34,332 bases of DNA from Chrysochromulina parva (GCA_002887195.1 PJAB01000204.1:1-34332), one strand, 5' to 3'; shown: positions 17,163-26,730, counted from the stretch's first letter. Notes: generated by a model from the sequence alone, not told the origin. Numbers and translations: made by a program.

Positions 17163-18220
17163 TCACTCCTTCCTTCGGTATCGCGAGACGCCGCGCAGCT
17201 TACGTGTCGCCCGCGGCGCGCCTCGGCCGCCCATGGCGCCGCTGTGCCGCCCGCTCGGCGAGTCGATGGCGATGGCGCACGGGCTCGTGCGACGGAAGAC
17301 CTCGTCGACGCCGATGCGAAGCACATGCTCGTACCCGAGGGGCTCGAGCAGCGCCTTGAGCTGCGGCAAGGTCGAGGGTGCTCCGTCCGGCGGCTCGTTC
17401 TCGACGTTGAAGAGCCGAACGCAGTAACGGTCAAAGGGCCACGCGCGCAGGATGGCGAGCTCGAGCTGCTCGACGTCGACGGAGACATAGTCGATTACGG
17501 CCACGTCGCGCGTCGCACGGTGGCCCGCGAGCAGCAAGCTCGGTGTCGTCACGCGTACCTCGACGGAGCTCGCGACGACGCCTTGGCTCTGCAGGAAGGC
17601 ATAGTCGACAGCGGAGGCGTTGAGCGATGAGCGCATGTACGCCGCCACGAAAGGCAGCGTGCCCGGCGTGTCCGACACTGCCAGCTGCACACCGCTCGCG
17701 CGGCCCGCCTGCGATGCGATGCGTGGGAATACCTCGGGGTTCGGCTCCACACAAAGGCCTGTCCAGTTCAGCACATTCTCAAAGTACCCTGCCGACGAGC
17801 ATCGCCCGAGAAACATGAGCTGCGGCGGCTGTGCTAAGGAGCGTCCGGAGGGTTGGGCAGCGCACAGGTGTTTGAGTACGTGATGCCGTCGTAGCAGCCG
17901 AGATCCACAAACTTGCCGCGAGTCATGCCGCGGAAGACGTGCTCATTGGCCCACTTGTCCTGGCCGTCTTGCGACTTGTAAGATTCCTCTGGATCGTACG
18001 TGACGCTGATGCCAGCTGCAAGCTTCGGAGCGACGACCGCCATGTTGTCGCCGGCGCTGCTGTCAATGTAGGCGCGACTGCTGTGCGCGTCGCGCATCCG
18101 CATCCGTCTGTTGTGCTGGTGCAGCGAGGGCTCTTTAGCCGCGCTGCCAATCTCGAATAGTAGGCCGACGACGCCAAGGACAGCAAGCATGCTGAAGCAC
18201 CTGGCAGCGACGTCGGCCAT
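17163..18220 (-). CDS. FkbM-family methyltransferase, membrane-anchored, one intron
   Basis: The model is exon 1 18220-17866, intron 17865-17789 (77 nt, GTGCGC...TCGGCAG) and exon 2 17788-17163, for 326 residues. A hydrophobic segment at 10-28 (SMLAVLGVVGLLFEIGSAA) is a signal anchor, suggesting a Golgi or ER lumenal enzyme. SQDGQDKWANEHVF and FVDLGCYDG (residues 104-112) are FkbM hallmarks, the latter the SAM-binding loop. The splice joins YSNT to WYFENVLNWTGLCVEPNP, exactly the SNT-x-x-E...W-x-G-x-x-x-EPNP pattern of the family; the unspliced frame stops. VDYV-type motif VIDYVSVDVEQLE and VRLFNVENEPP follow as in other members. The enzyme should methylate a hydroxyl, likely on a sugar or lipid; the substrate is not known. 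The C-terminal 30 residues are basic and probably disordered. Confidence 0.85.
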
Positions 18221-18762
18221 TTTTTGCGACCCCACACACTCGGGCATGAAATGCTGGCATGAAAAGACCTGTGTGAACCCGTTTTTCTCATGAAAAGCCT
18301 GGTTTTCGCACGCTTTGCTCTGCATGCAACTATCTGCACCGCATCGCATCACAGTTAACCGATCTGCGCTCCACTCGTGTATACGATGTTAAACTTGCCA
18401 TGTTACGCTGTTGATGGACTTGTCCACGCTTCAGTCCACGCTAGGAGATCTGTAGAGTGATGTGTGATGAGTACTGACGGTTGGTTGAGCCGCCGCCATG
18501 CCGCCCTGAGGCCCTGCCCCTCCCGGCTCTTGCCAGCAACGCAAACCTGTGCAATACCGCCCCGGTCTGAAATCTGCATCGGTTGAGGTTTCTGAGCATT
18601 CGGCTTCGTGCATAGTAGCTCGTAGCTCGGCCCTGCTCTGCTAGTTACTGCTAGACGTAACTGCTAGACTCTCTGCACGTCGATCGGTGAATCGATCGGA
18701 CGTTTCGATCGTCGTCGATCGTCGGTGGCGTGTCACAGGGCCTTAACACTTCGCGCGTTCGA
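18221..18762. other. Intergenic with CTGCTAG and CGATCG clusters
   Basis: This stretch lies upstream of the FkbM gene and downstream of the EF-hand gene. It holds the repeat cluster listed separately and otherwise nothing I can name. Confidence 0.5.
18638..18721. repeat. Cluster of CTGCTAG (x3) and CGATCG (x4)
   Basis: CTGCTAG occurs at 18638, 18648 and 18661. The palindrome CGATCG occurs at 18681, 18693, 18706 and 18716, spaced 12, 13 and 10 bases, roughly one helical turn. The cluster lies 40 bases past the stop of the EF-hand gene. Confidence 0.8.
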
Positions 18763-20637
18763 TCACCTGCCGGGGAGGTGAGGGGACTGCTGCTGCGCCC
18801 GCGGAGGCATGCCGCGCTTAGCCGTAGCCGAGTTGGTGTCGAACGAGCCACGCTTTGAGCTGCCGTAGCTCCACTCACCAGCGCCACCATATGAGTACGC
18901 GCGCACGGGTGAGCGAGGTCCAGGGGGTGGAGTTGGTGGAGGAGGAGGCGGCGGCGGCGATGGGGGCGGCATGAACCACGAGATGGGATTGAGGAGCCCC
19001 AAGAGGCCCGTCGAGACGCTCGTGAATACGCTGAAGAGGTTGCCGCCTTTGCCACCGCCTGCGTCCATTTGCTTCTTGAGCACGGTCACGAACTCGTCCA
19101 GATCGATCGCCCCAGAGCCGTCCGGGTCAGCCTCGTTCATCATCGTGCTCAACTGCTCCTCACTCATCTCAATTTGTGCGGCGGTGAGCACAGAGCGCAT
19201 CTCGGCCGTGTCAATGAAGCCACTCCCATCCGCATCAAACTTCGCAAAGACTGGAGTCAGCTTCGCCCGCAACAGCGCCGCGTCGCTCGCGCCGGCGCTC
19301 GTGGCAACGCTGCCCTTAGCTGCTGCCGGCACGTCTTCCGCCACCGTGTCGATGGCTCGCGGCGCGGCGTCGGAGGCAAACTTGTTTGAATTCTTCGAGC
19401 GCGAAGACTCTGTGCTGGCCCGCGCGCCTATGAGCGTGGACACATCCGCCGTGGCATAGCCGCGGGCAGAGGGAGAGCCAATGCCGCGAGACGACACTTT
19501 AGCGAGCGCCCGCGCGGACATTCGCGAGGACGAAATGCCGCCTGTCGCTCTTCCCGATGTCGACCCCCCGCGCGCGGAGTACGTGTCTGAGAGAATCGAG
19601 CGCACCGAGCGCCCCGATCGCCCCGAGCGCTGTGGTGACGTGGGGCCGCCTGAAGGCGACGCCAACGGCAGAGACAGAAATGGCTCATGGCCTCGCGCGG
19701 GATCGTATGGGATGTGAAGTGAGGTGGCATACACGGGTTTGGGGCGCTTCGGTGGCTGAAAGTACGGGCTGGGACCCCGATATGACAAAGTCGTGTCGAC
19801 GAATCTGGACTGGGTAGAGACCGTAGAAGGACGCGTTGAGGACGGTGGAGCCACGTCGATCTCGGTCGGTGGAGCTGGAGCTGGAGCCGGTGCTGAAGCC
19901 AATGCCGCTGCGGTTGCCGATGAGGCGACAGATGGCTCAGTCGCCGACTCCGTTGGTGGCGCGCCTGCCGGCGCGTCCGCCGGTGCGTTCGCCGGTTCGT
20001 CCGCTGGTGCGTTTGCTGGTGCGGGCGCGGGCGCGGGCGCGGGCGCCGGCGTGGGCGCAGCAGCTGCGGATGAGTCTAGAGCTTTCGTCGGCATGGCAGC
20101 TGGCGTCGACGGCGAGGTCGCTGGCGCCGCTGGGCTTTGCTTGGGCGACTTCGTTTTGGGTGGTGATCGGGGCTTGGGTGGTGACCTGGGCTGAGGTGGT
20201 ATCCAGACGGGAGGGGGTCGGGGTGGCTTGGTTGGGCTGAGTGGGAGTATGACCTTCGCCTTTTTAGGCATGGCTTTTGCGGCTGCTGCGGCTGCGGCTG
20301 CTGTGCGCCTGGTAGGCTTTGGTACGGGTGTCTCAAACCAGCTGAGCGGGTTTAGGACCGAGAAGAAGCTGCCAAAGAGCCCACCGAAGGTGCCGCCGCT
20401 TCCCTGTTTTTCAAGCACGGTGATAAACTCTTCAAAGTCAATGCTGTTCGAGCGGTCAGCGTCAGCATCCCTGAATGCCTGCTCAAGCTGCTCGTCGCTG
20501 ATGCTAAGGCCGGAGCGTTCTGCTTGGGGAGACCTGATGAGTCGGCGCAACTCTTCCCTGGACATTGTGCCGCTACCATCGGTGTCAGCAGCGTCAAAGA
20601 GGGGTCGCAGCTTTCCTCTCAGCGCGGCCGTCGACAT
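18763..20637 (-). CDS. Protein with two EF-hand-pair + LNPxSWF modules and PA-rich linker
   Basis: This encodes 624 residues from the ATG at 20637; the frame is also open from an ATG at 20793. Module 1 (residues 6-101) has EF-hand loops at 18-29 (DTDGSGTMSREE) and 59-70, then a Gly/Phe-rich stretch ending SVLNPLSWF. Module 2 (455-555) repeats the plan: loops at 468-479 (DADGSGFIDTAE) and 504-515 (DPDGSGAIDLDE), then NLFSVFTSVSTGLLGLLNPISWF-type sequence. Between them lie about 350 disordered residues: Pro/Lys repeats (PPKPRSPPKTKSPKQSP), a long Ala-Pro run, then Ser/Arg/Gly-rich sequence. A polyproline run follows module 2. Four intact loops imply calcium binding. The hydrophobic tails could insert in a membrane or bind a partner when calcium changes. 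I do not recognise this arrangement from a known family. It shares a 294-bp divergent promoter with the large gene at 20932. Confidence 0.75.
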   Translation of the reverse strand: MSTAALRGKLRPLFDAADTDGSGTMSREELRRLIRSPQAERSGLSISDEQLEQAFRDADADRSNSIDFEEFITVLEKQGSGGTFGGLFGSFFSVLNPLSWFETPVPKPTRRTAAAAAAAAKAMPKKAKVILPLSPTKPPRPPPVWIPPQPRSPPKPRSPPKTKSPKQSPAAPATSPSTPAAMPTKALDSSAAAAPTPAPAPAPAPAPANAPADEPANAPADAPAGAPPTESATEPSVASSATAAALASAPAPAPAPPTEIDVAPPSSTRPSTVSTQSRFVDTTLSYRGPSPYFQPPKRPKPVYATSLHIPYDPARGHEPFLSLPLASPSGGPTSPQRSGRSGRSVRSILSDTYSARGGSTSGRATGGISSSRMSARALAKVSSRGIGSPSARGYATADVSTLIGARASTESSRSKNSNKFASDAAPRAIDTVAEDVPAAAKGSVATSAGASDAALLRAKLTPVFAKFDADGSGFIDTAEMRSVLTAAQIEMSEEQLSTMMNEADPDGSGAIDLDEFVTVLKKQMDAGGGKGGNLFSVFTSVSTGLLGLLNPISWFMPPPSPPPPPPPPTPPPGPRSPVRAYSYGGAGEWSYGSSKRGSFDTNSATAKRGMPPRAQQQSPHLPGR

Positions 20638-20931
20638 GGCGTCTGAGACCGGGAGGTGTGGACTGACACGCGGTCTCACGCGTGGGTGGGCGCTAGTGTT
20701 TTTTCGGATCGAGGTTTTGCTCTTTGGACCGAATTCGCCAAGTTTTTCACCAAAATAAGAAATCGAAACCCTACTGTACCTGTTTCGTGCCATGACTCCT
20801 TTTCCTACACTTCCATTCCGTCTTTTGCGTGTTCCAGAAATGTGCGTCGTCGACTTGACTTGACTTGACTAGCTTGACTTCTCACGGCCAATTTTCCGTG
20901 TTGAGAAATCGGTGCCGTCCACCTCGCACAA
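20638..20931. promoter_or_regulatory. Divergent promoter region
   Basis: This 294-bp gap lies between start codons of two genes on opposite strands, so it should hold both promoters and 5' leaders. It contains the TTGAC array on the right. I see no clear TATA box. Confidence 0.5.
20852..20880 (+). repeat. Short TTGAC pentamer array upstream of a start codon
   Basis: GACTTGACTTGACTTGACT is followed by AGCTTGACTT, ending 51 bases before the ATG at 20932. The same pentamer makes a longer array ahead of the DENND6 gene. Confidence 0.85.
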
Positions 20932-23900
20932 ATGGGAGTATTATCTGAAGCTAAGGCTCGCGCCTCGCGCCTCTGCGAGCCGTCGGATGACAGCATGTAC
21001 AAGCCGATGAGCCACAACGTAGGCGATCACTATTCCAAGCCGCGCGCCGCCTCGGCACCGCCAGAGCGACCGCACGGGAGCGGCACGCTGCACTTGCACC
21101 GCTTCGAAGGGCTCATCACGTTGCCGCAGAAGCGGCACAAGGAGAACGTAGTGGATGCTCGCGTACACCGCATCGGAGGCGAATCAGAACTGCTCGACGC
21201 GAGCAACTATGACGGATATCTGCCTCGGCGCGCCAAGCACGCGGGCATGCTGGGCGCGCCGACTGGCGCCGACTCTGCGATCGGCGCGACGAGAGTCGTG
21301 GACCGCGACATTTCGCCGGAAGTCTTCGAGGGCGCGCTCGGCCAGGAAACCCGCCCGAAATCGCTCGTGGCCGCCGAGGCGGGCGACAGCCCATCCCACC
21401 GCTACTCAGTCGTCAAGGCAGGTCAGTCGAGAAGGCAGGCGATCTGGCAAGAGCCGGGCTCGTACGTGATGAGGAGCGGTCAGCACGTGCGCGAGCTCAT
21501 GCACGGTCAGAAGGCCGCAACGGTCGCGTCCTCTTCGGATGCCGCCGACGCCCCGGCGTACTCGGCCGCAGCTGAGCTCGAGGTGTCTGTGCCGATGACA
21601 AGTCTCGAGGCGGCGGGCTGGAGCCGTGGAGAGAAAAAAGGGCTCGATGGTGCTCGCGCCACCGCAGGCGCCTCGCCACGCTTGCGTCGCGCACGCAGCC
21701 GTGAGTTCATGGACGCGGCGGGTGCGGGCACCGTGCACGCTCGAGACGACGCACCCGCGGAGCACGAGCTGACTGCCGCGACGGACGGCTCTGCACTGCA
21801 CTACCGCAACTACGATCCGAACATGCCCGAGGCCATGCGTGCGGCCATGCGACAGGCTGTAGGGTCTCCCGTCTTCGGGAACCGCTTTGGCAAGGGCGGT
21901 GGCAGCGGTGGTGACGGCGGCGGTGGTGGTGGTTTCGGCGGCGTCGGCGGCGGCCGACGCAACCGAGGAGCTAGCATCGACAATACCGATCGTCATCCAG
22001 CTGGGCTACCCACCCCCGGCGGCGGAGCCGACCATGCCGCCTTTCCAACCGCCGGAAGCTCTGTCTTCAACGCAGGCGGTGCCGATGAGAAGCGCTGCTC
22101 GGCCGCAAAGGAGGATCCGATGCCCGAGCCCATCCACCTCAAACGCTCGGCAGTGCAGCACGCACGTCAAGGAGCCCTCGGCGCCACGTCCGAGGAGCTC
22201 GGTGCACTTCGCTCCTCGGATGCGTACCGGTCGTACCATCGCCCCCCCCTCGAACCCGATCTGCATGCACGCTCGCCAATCGTGCGCTCGCCCCTCGTGG
22301 CTCGTTATGTCGACGGTGCACTCGTTGGCAGCGCGTCGCTCGTCAATGACCAAGGCGAGCGTGTTGAAGAAGCTTACCGATCGGACCCGGTCTACACCTC
22401 CCACTCGCGGGCAGGTGCGTCGTCCATCACCATCAATCGCACGGACGCCGAGCGCTTTCCAGGCATCAACGAACGCTTTGACCGGCCGCTCGCGCCTCGC
22501 CGCGGCTGGGGAGGCGCTGAAGAGGTGGGTAACCTGATTAGGCAGGTTCCGACGAAGCAGGAGGTCACCGTGCCCCTGGGCTACGTAGAGAGCATGCAAT
22601 CGGCGGCAGGGGAAGACTCACGAGGGATCTACGGTGCGCTGCGGCCCTTCATGAAGGACCTCGACGATGGCGCCGAAGTGGGCGCGGCGCGGCTGCACGC
22701 GCCCTCACATCCACCCCGGTCACCCGCGTCGCCCTCGCTGTCCTCAGCGCACCGTGCGGTGCCCGGGCTTTGCCGGAGTCTGAGCGCACCTACCAGACGC
22801 CAAGCCGCCCTGATCGCTGCGCACCCCGCCCACGCCGAGCGCCCGTACCAAACGTACGTCGTCTCCGACGAGCCCGCTGCGGGGAAGCGACCCGCGCCTC
22901 GCGCGAATTCGCGCCGTATGGAGCACGTCGACTTCACTCCCTCCGTCCAAGGCTATGGTGCCCGCTCAAGGTTCGAATCCATTCAAGAGCGTGCGGCAGT
23001 GCTCCCCGGCCATTTCGGGCGTGAGCACCCGCAGTACTTCGAAGCTGTGCCGAGCGGCACCGCTGGGAACCACTGGCGGGAACCACTGCGGGCGCCCGGT
23101 TCCCTGCGGGGTGGCGCGGGCGCCGACGACCGTGCACTAGGAGTGCCACCTACGGCGCCTGCTCTCGAGCAAACTGAAATTGACGAATTAATGTTTGGCT
23201 CCAAAGCTGACGCAGCCACGGGCACCACTCGACCTCGCGCGTCGAGATTGCGTGAGTGGCGCTCACAGCTCTCTGACAGGGCGCTCGGTACAGCGCTCGG
23301 CCGCCCCGGTGACGAGTGGTTTGACGACGCCGCCGGCCTCGATCCGGTGGCGCCGCGTGAAGTGTACTCGCTCGCTGATCCGGGGGCGGTGCGCAAAGCG
23401 ATGAGGGCGGCGGCCGACAATGCACGAGACATCATGCCTTCAGTGGGCGACTGGCCAACGGGCGGGCGGCCGTCACGTATCCGCATCGTCGGAGACCCTA
23501 GCGAGACGCCCGACCTTCCGACCGCGTCGTCAGTCGTCTTCAACGGAGTAAGCACCGACGGCCTCGAACGAGCCATCAGTGTCTCCAATGCCGCCGCCGC
23601 GCACGTCGTCGCCGCCACATTAGGCGGTGAAGCGCCTGGCGCCGAAACCAACAAGCTCGTCGCCGCTGCCCAGAAGCGGCAGAAACGCGCCAGTGGTATC
23701 CCCGAAGGATCTGCAGACGACATGGCGCTCGAGGCGTTGTATCGGCGGCCAGCTCGGCTCTCGCGCAGCCGTTCGTTTGGGACGGCGGCGACGGCGCAGC
23801 GTGAGCAACGCGAGCGGCGTGAGGCGGAGGATCGCCCAACTGATCGCCCCGAGCCCGGCGGCACGAAGGGATCACCAAGCTACGATTTCGAGGTGCAGCG

Positions 23901-25137
23901 ATCGCCGAGCTCCGATCTCGAGATGCAGAGGCAGATGATGATCCAGAGGCGCGCGGAGGAGCTCGATGCGCATCGACAACTACAACAGCGGCGAGCAGAC
24001 CAGAGGGAGCGAGTGTACGAAGGGAGGCTGGGCATGTCCACGCTCCACGTGAGTCGATCGCAACTGTATCGCAACTTCGACACGAGTGCGGCGGACGCAC
24101 CAGGGAATGGCGAGGGTGGCGGCGGCGGTGGTGGCGGCGGTGGAGGCGTCCCGCGCTCTGCCTCCCCCTTGGTGCGTCGCGCCGCACGCAACGCTGGACG
24201 AGAGGCTTTCAGTGTCATCTTCGGACGCGGACCCGACGCCGACGGTGGCAGCAGCATCAGCAGTGGCGCGGTCGAGAAGATGTCCGAGCAGCACTCGTCC
24301 GCTTACGAGATCGCGAAGCACAGTGATGAAGTCGAGGGGATCGTACCTGGCTACACGGGCCACGTTCCGCGCGCTCGTTTTGCGTACGGCGAAGCGGCCA
24401 TCGGCGGCCTACTGCCGACGCCGTTGGCTGGACGCTGGCCTCCAAGCGACGCCTCGACAGGTGGCATGTCCTCTGCCGAGCTCGGCGCGATGCGCGCAAG
24501 AAGCGAGCTGGGCGGCAAGGGCTGTAAACCCGAGCTGTCACCTCGCTCGAAGCTGGAAGCTGAGGTGCGCAAGGCGGAGGTGGAGAAGCGCGCTCGCGAC
24601 GACGGTATCGGCCTGATGCAGCCGGTCGACGAGCGCAGAGCTCGCGTGAAGAGCCCTCCACCCGTCGAGACCGAAGCGGCCACAGCCCACGGGGTGGGTT
24701 ACGCCACGGATGCTGATACGGTGGTTGCGGGCAAGAGTACCGTAGCCATCTACGAGGCTCTGCACCATGCGATGACTCCGGGGAAGCACAAGCGGCCCTC
24801 GCCGCTTGCCAAATCTCCTCGTGGCCAGCTCGAGGCAGAGCTGAGAGAGGCACAGGTGAGGAAGAGGGCGGAGGCCACTGCCGCCGGCACGAGCACTGCA
24901 GCCCGTGATGAGCGCTTGGGCTCGCCGCGTGCCGTCGCCTCTCCCCGCTCGATGTCTCCTCGCTCGACACGGCTAGGCTTCAACTTTTCGCCGGGCGGCG
25001 GGGCTGCTGGATCGTCTCTCAAGCGCTCGTCCTCACCCTTGCTGGCCTCGCCGACGGCGGGTACCTGGATGGCGGGTGCGCCAGCAGGGGCCCGGGCAGG
25101 GGCGCTAGTGGCGCGTGCCAGTAGCGAGGCGGTGTGA
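20932..25137 (+). CDS. Large, mostly disordered protein of unknown function (1401 aa)
   Basis: This is one uninterrupted frame of 1401 codons, the longest in the window, starting MGVLSEAKARASRLCEPSDD. I recognise no family. Composition is rich in Ala, Arg, Gly, Ser and Pro, with glycine runs near residues 322-342 and 1063-1072. Several short motifs recur. SPRSKLEAEVRKAEVEKRA (about 1203) and SPRGQLEAELREAQVRKRA (about 1295) are clearly related and helical. EELGALRSS and AELGAMRAR form another pair. A charged helical piece (MIQRRAEELDAHRQLQQRRA) lies near 1003. SP dipeptides are frequent at the C-terminus and could be phosphorylation sites. Such proteins in algae are often cytoskeletal or flagellar, but nothing here proves that. 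The long open frame with third-position G/C argues that it is a real gene. Confidence 0.65.
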   Translation: MGVLSEAKARASRLCEPSDDSMYKPMSHNVGDHYSKPRAASAPPERPHGSGTLHLHRFEGLITLPQKRHKENVVDARVHRIGGESELLDASNYDGYLPRRAKHAGMLGAPTGADSAIGATRVVDRDISPEVFEGALGQETRPKSLVAAEAGDSPSHRYSVVKAGQSRRQAIWQEPGSYVMRSGQHVRELMHGQKAATVASSSDAADAPAYSAAAELEVSVPMTSLEAAGWSRGEKKGLDGARATAGASPRLRRARSREFMDAAGAGTVHARDDAPAEHELTAATDGSALHYRNYDPNMPEAMRAAMRQAVGSPVFGNRFGKGGGSGGDGGGGGGFGGVGGGRRNRGASIDNTDRHPAGLPTPGGGADHAAFPTAGSSVFNAGGADEKRCSAAKEDPMPEPIHLKRSAVQHARQGALGATSEELGALRSSDAYRSYHRPPLEPDLHARSPIVRSPLVARYVDGALVGSASLVNDQGERVEEAYRSDPVYTSHSRAGASSITINRTDAERFPGINERFDRPLAPRRGWGGAEEVGNLIRQVPTKQEVTVPLGYVESMQSAAGEDSRGIYGALRPFMKDLDDGAEVGAARLHAPSHPPRSPASPSLSSAHRAVPGLCRSLSAPTRRQAALIAAHPAHAERPYQTYVVSDEPAAGKRPAPRANSRRMEHVDFTPSVQGYGARSRFESIQERAAVLPGHFGREHPQYFEAVPSGTAGNHWREPLRAPGSLRGGAGADDRALGVPPTAPALEQTEIDELMFGSKADAATGTTRPRASRLREWRSQLSDRALGTALGRPGDEWFDDAAGLDPVAPREVYSLADPGAVRKAMRAAADNARDIMPSVGDWPTGGRPSRIRIVGDPSETPDLPTASSVVFNGVSTDGLERAISVSNAAAAHVVAATLGGEAPGAETNKLVAAAQKRQKRASGIPEGSADDMALEALYRRPARLSRSRSFGTAATAQREQRERREAEDRPTDRPEPGGTKGSPSYDFEVQRSPSSDLEMQRQMMIQRRAEELDAHRQLQQRRADQRERVYEGRLGMSTLHVSRSQLYRNFDTSAADAPGNGEGGGGGGGGGGGVPRSASPLVRRAARNAGREAFSVIFGRGPDADGGSSISSGAVEKMSEQHSSAYEIAKHSDEVEGIVPGYTGHVPRARFAYGEAAIGGLLPTPLAGRWPPSDASTGGMSSAELGAMRARSELGGKGCKPELSPRSKLEAEVRKAEVEKRARDDGIGLMQPVDERRARVKSPPPVETEAATAHGVGYATDADTVVAGKSTVAIYEALHHAMTPGKHKRPSPLAKSPRGQLEAELREAQVRKRAEATAAGTSTAARDERLGSPRAVASPRSMSPRSTRLGFNFSPGGGAAGSSLKRSSSPLLASPTAGTWMAGAPAGARAGALVARASSEAV

Positions 25138-25461
25138 GAGTGAAGATGCTGCGCGGATGTAGGTTGTAGGGACGTCTAGGATGTACCATGTACTGTACCC
25201 GAACCTCAGAGAGTGCATCAGGCGGTAGCGAGGGGTCCTCGAGCTTGTGGACCGTATGCACGCCGGTCCGGTGTCTTGGGTGTCGAGTTATATCCATAAG
25301 CAGTGAAACTACCATGGATGCCAATGGAAGCTACAAGTCCTGATCTGCCTGAACATATACCGCTCCCCCGGTGGCGGTGTCTTTTTACCGGTAACCTCAG
25401 TGGGTGAAACCGCTCGCGGTCGTACTGTACAAGTAGGACTCCGCGCTCGCAGCGCGTTCGG
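25138..25461. other. Intergenic between two plus-strand genes
   Basis: I see no gene or clear repeat. The stretch holds the 3' flank of the large disordered-protein gene and the promoter of the next gene. Confidence 0.5.
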
Positions 25462-26730
25462 ATGCAGGCCCACAACCCTTCCGCGATGCTCTCGCTACAG
25501 ACAAACAAGACGTCATTGTCACCCAATGGCTGGCAGGGGATCAGCTTACCTTCTTCACCAACTTTTGAGCGTATCCAGACGCAGCCAAGCGCTGCATACA
25601 AAACTGCTGGAGCGAGCAACTCGAAGCTGTCCAGAACGCCCCCGCCTCCAGTGCGTTTCGCGAGAGCGGAACCAGCTCTCCCAGATTCACCTATGGCGTG
25701 GAGCGATGGCGTGGGTGCACCTGAACTTCCATCTGGTGCATGGCGGTATGAGCTGGCGCTCGAACAGTTCCTCAGCGGTGAAGAGGAGCGGCGACGACGC
25801 GAGCAAGAGGAGCGTGAGCGGGAGGAGGAGGAGCGGCGACGCGCGGCACTGGAGGAGGAGGACCGGAGGCGAAGGGCGGAGGAGAGACGGCGGTGGGCGG
25901 AGCAGCAGGAGGAGGAGCGGAGGCGGCTGGAGGAGGAGCGGAGGCGGCGGGCGGCTCACAACCTCAATGAGATGATGAATGCAGTCAAGGACCCGCGAGC
26001 TAAGGCGGATTTGCAGGCAGAGCTTCAGGCGATGCTGCGAGATGGCAGCTTGAGCAACCCGAGCAGTCCTCTGCTCGATCCCTCTGACAGATTACATGTA
26101 CATTTCCAAGAAGAAAGGTCGCACGAGGCATCAGCTCACTTGGAAGCCGAGTCGCTCAAGCCGGCCGAGCCTCCCAATTGCGCTCGGTTTGCCCAGTCTG
26201 AACCGAGCGGGCAGCGTGGGAGCAAACCTGCTGTAGCCCTCCCCGCCCGTACGGCCTTGCTTCATCATCGAGGGGCATCCCTAGCCGAGGCGAGAGCCGT
26301 GCTGCAAACCAGCAGCCGGCAGCTCAACTTGAGGATCAACGTGAAGCGTGTGCCCAAGGTTGCTGCTGATGAGATGCGTGCACGCTGGCTGGGCACACGC
26401 TTCGCCGGCGTACTGGAGAGGCCGAAGGGCAAGGTACCACCGCCTCCTCCTGCTGGTGCTCTTCCTCCATCCCTGCACACGTTCTACCACGGCAGCTTAC
26501 ACACGTTCACGGCAGCTTGCACACGCCCTACTGGCATGCAAGAGGGCCCGACGTACAGGCATCCTCCGGAGCTACACATGGAGGAGAAGCAGGATGCTGC
26601 AGTTGCGTACCATCCTCACGAAACGAAGCGAATGCTTTCTCAAAGACTAAGTCAAACGACACGCGGAATGCGCGCTCGACCGCATTCTGCTCCTTCGCTT
26701 TCCTTGTCGCTCGAGCGTCATCCACATTGA
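25462..26730 (+). CDS. Unrecognised protein with long E/R-rich helix
   Basis: The frame encodes 422 residues from the ATG at 25462; the ATG at 25486 is an alternative. Residues 107-165 are almost only Glu, Arg, Gln and Ala (GEEERRRREQEEREREEEER and onward), the pattern of a stable single alpha-helix or coiled coil. A helical piece (AHNLNEMMNAVKDPRAKADL) follows. Then come disordered Ser/Pro-rich segments, a basic segment (LNLRINVKRVPKVAADEMRA) and a Pro run. SLHTF occurs twice in tandem near residue 338. No domain is recognised. It lies 324 bases downstream of the large disordered protein on the same strand, and both have SP-rich and charged helical parts, which hints at related roles but does not show it. 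Confidence 0.55.
   Translation: MQAHNPSAMLSLQTNKTSLSPNGWQGISLPSSPTFERIQTQPSAAYKTAGASNSKLSRTPPPPVRFARAEPALPDSPMAWSDGVGAPELPSGAWRYELALEQFLSGEEERRRREQEEREREEEERRRAALEEEDRRRRAEERRRWAEQQEEERRRLEEERRRRAAHNLNEMMNAVKDPRAKADLQAELQAMLRDGSLSNPSSPLLDPSDRLHVHFQEERSHEASAHLEAESLKPAEPPNCARFAQSEPSGQRGSKPAVALPARTALLHHRGASLAEARAVLQTSSRQLNLRINVKRVPKVAADEMRARWLGTRFAGVLERPKGKVPPPPPAGALPPSLHTFYHGSLHTFTAACTRPTGMQEGPTYRHPPELHMEEKQDAAVAYHPHETKRMLSQRLSQTTRGMRARPHSAPSLSLSLERHPH

Noticed and set aside
17789..17865. A 32-nt intron ending at TTAG in the FkbM gene
   Set aside because: It keeps frame but leaves SQPPQLMFLGRCSSAG in a conserved site; the 77-nt intron gives the family pattern SNTWYFE.
22970..22980. GGTTCGAATCC, the T-loop word of tRNA genes
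   Set aside because: It lies inside the long 20932-25137 frame, and the flanks give no acceptor, D or anticodon stems.
18763..26730. LC8-binding TQT motifs in the EF-hand or E/R-helix proteins (STQS, IQTQ)
   Set aside because: These are only weak matches to the motif and likely to occur by chance in disordered sequence.
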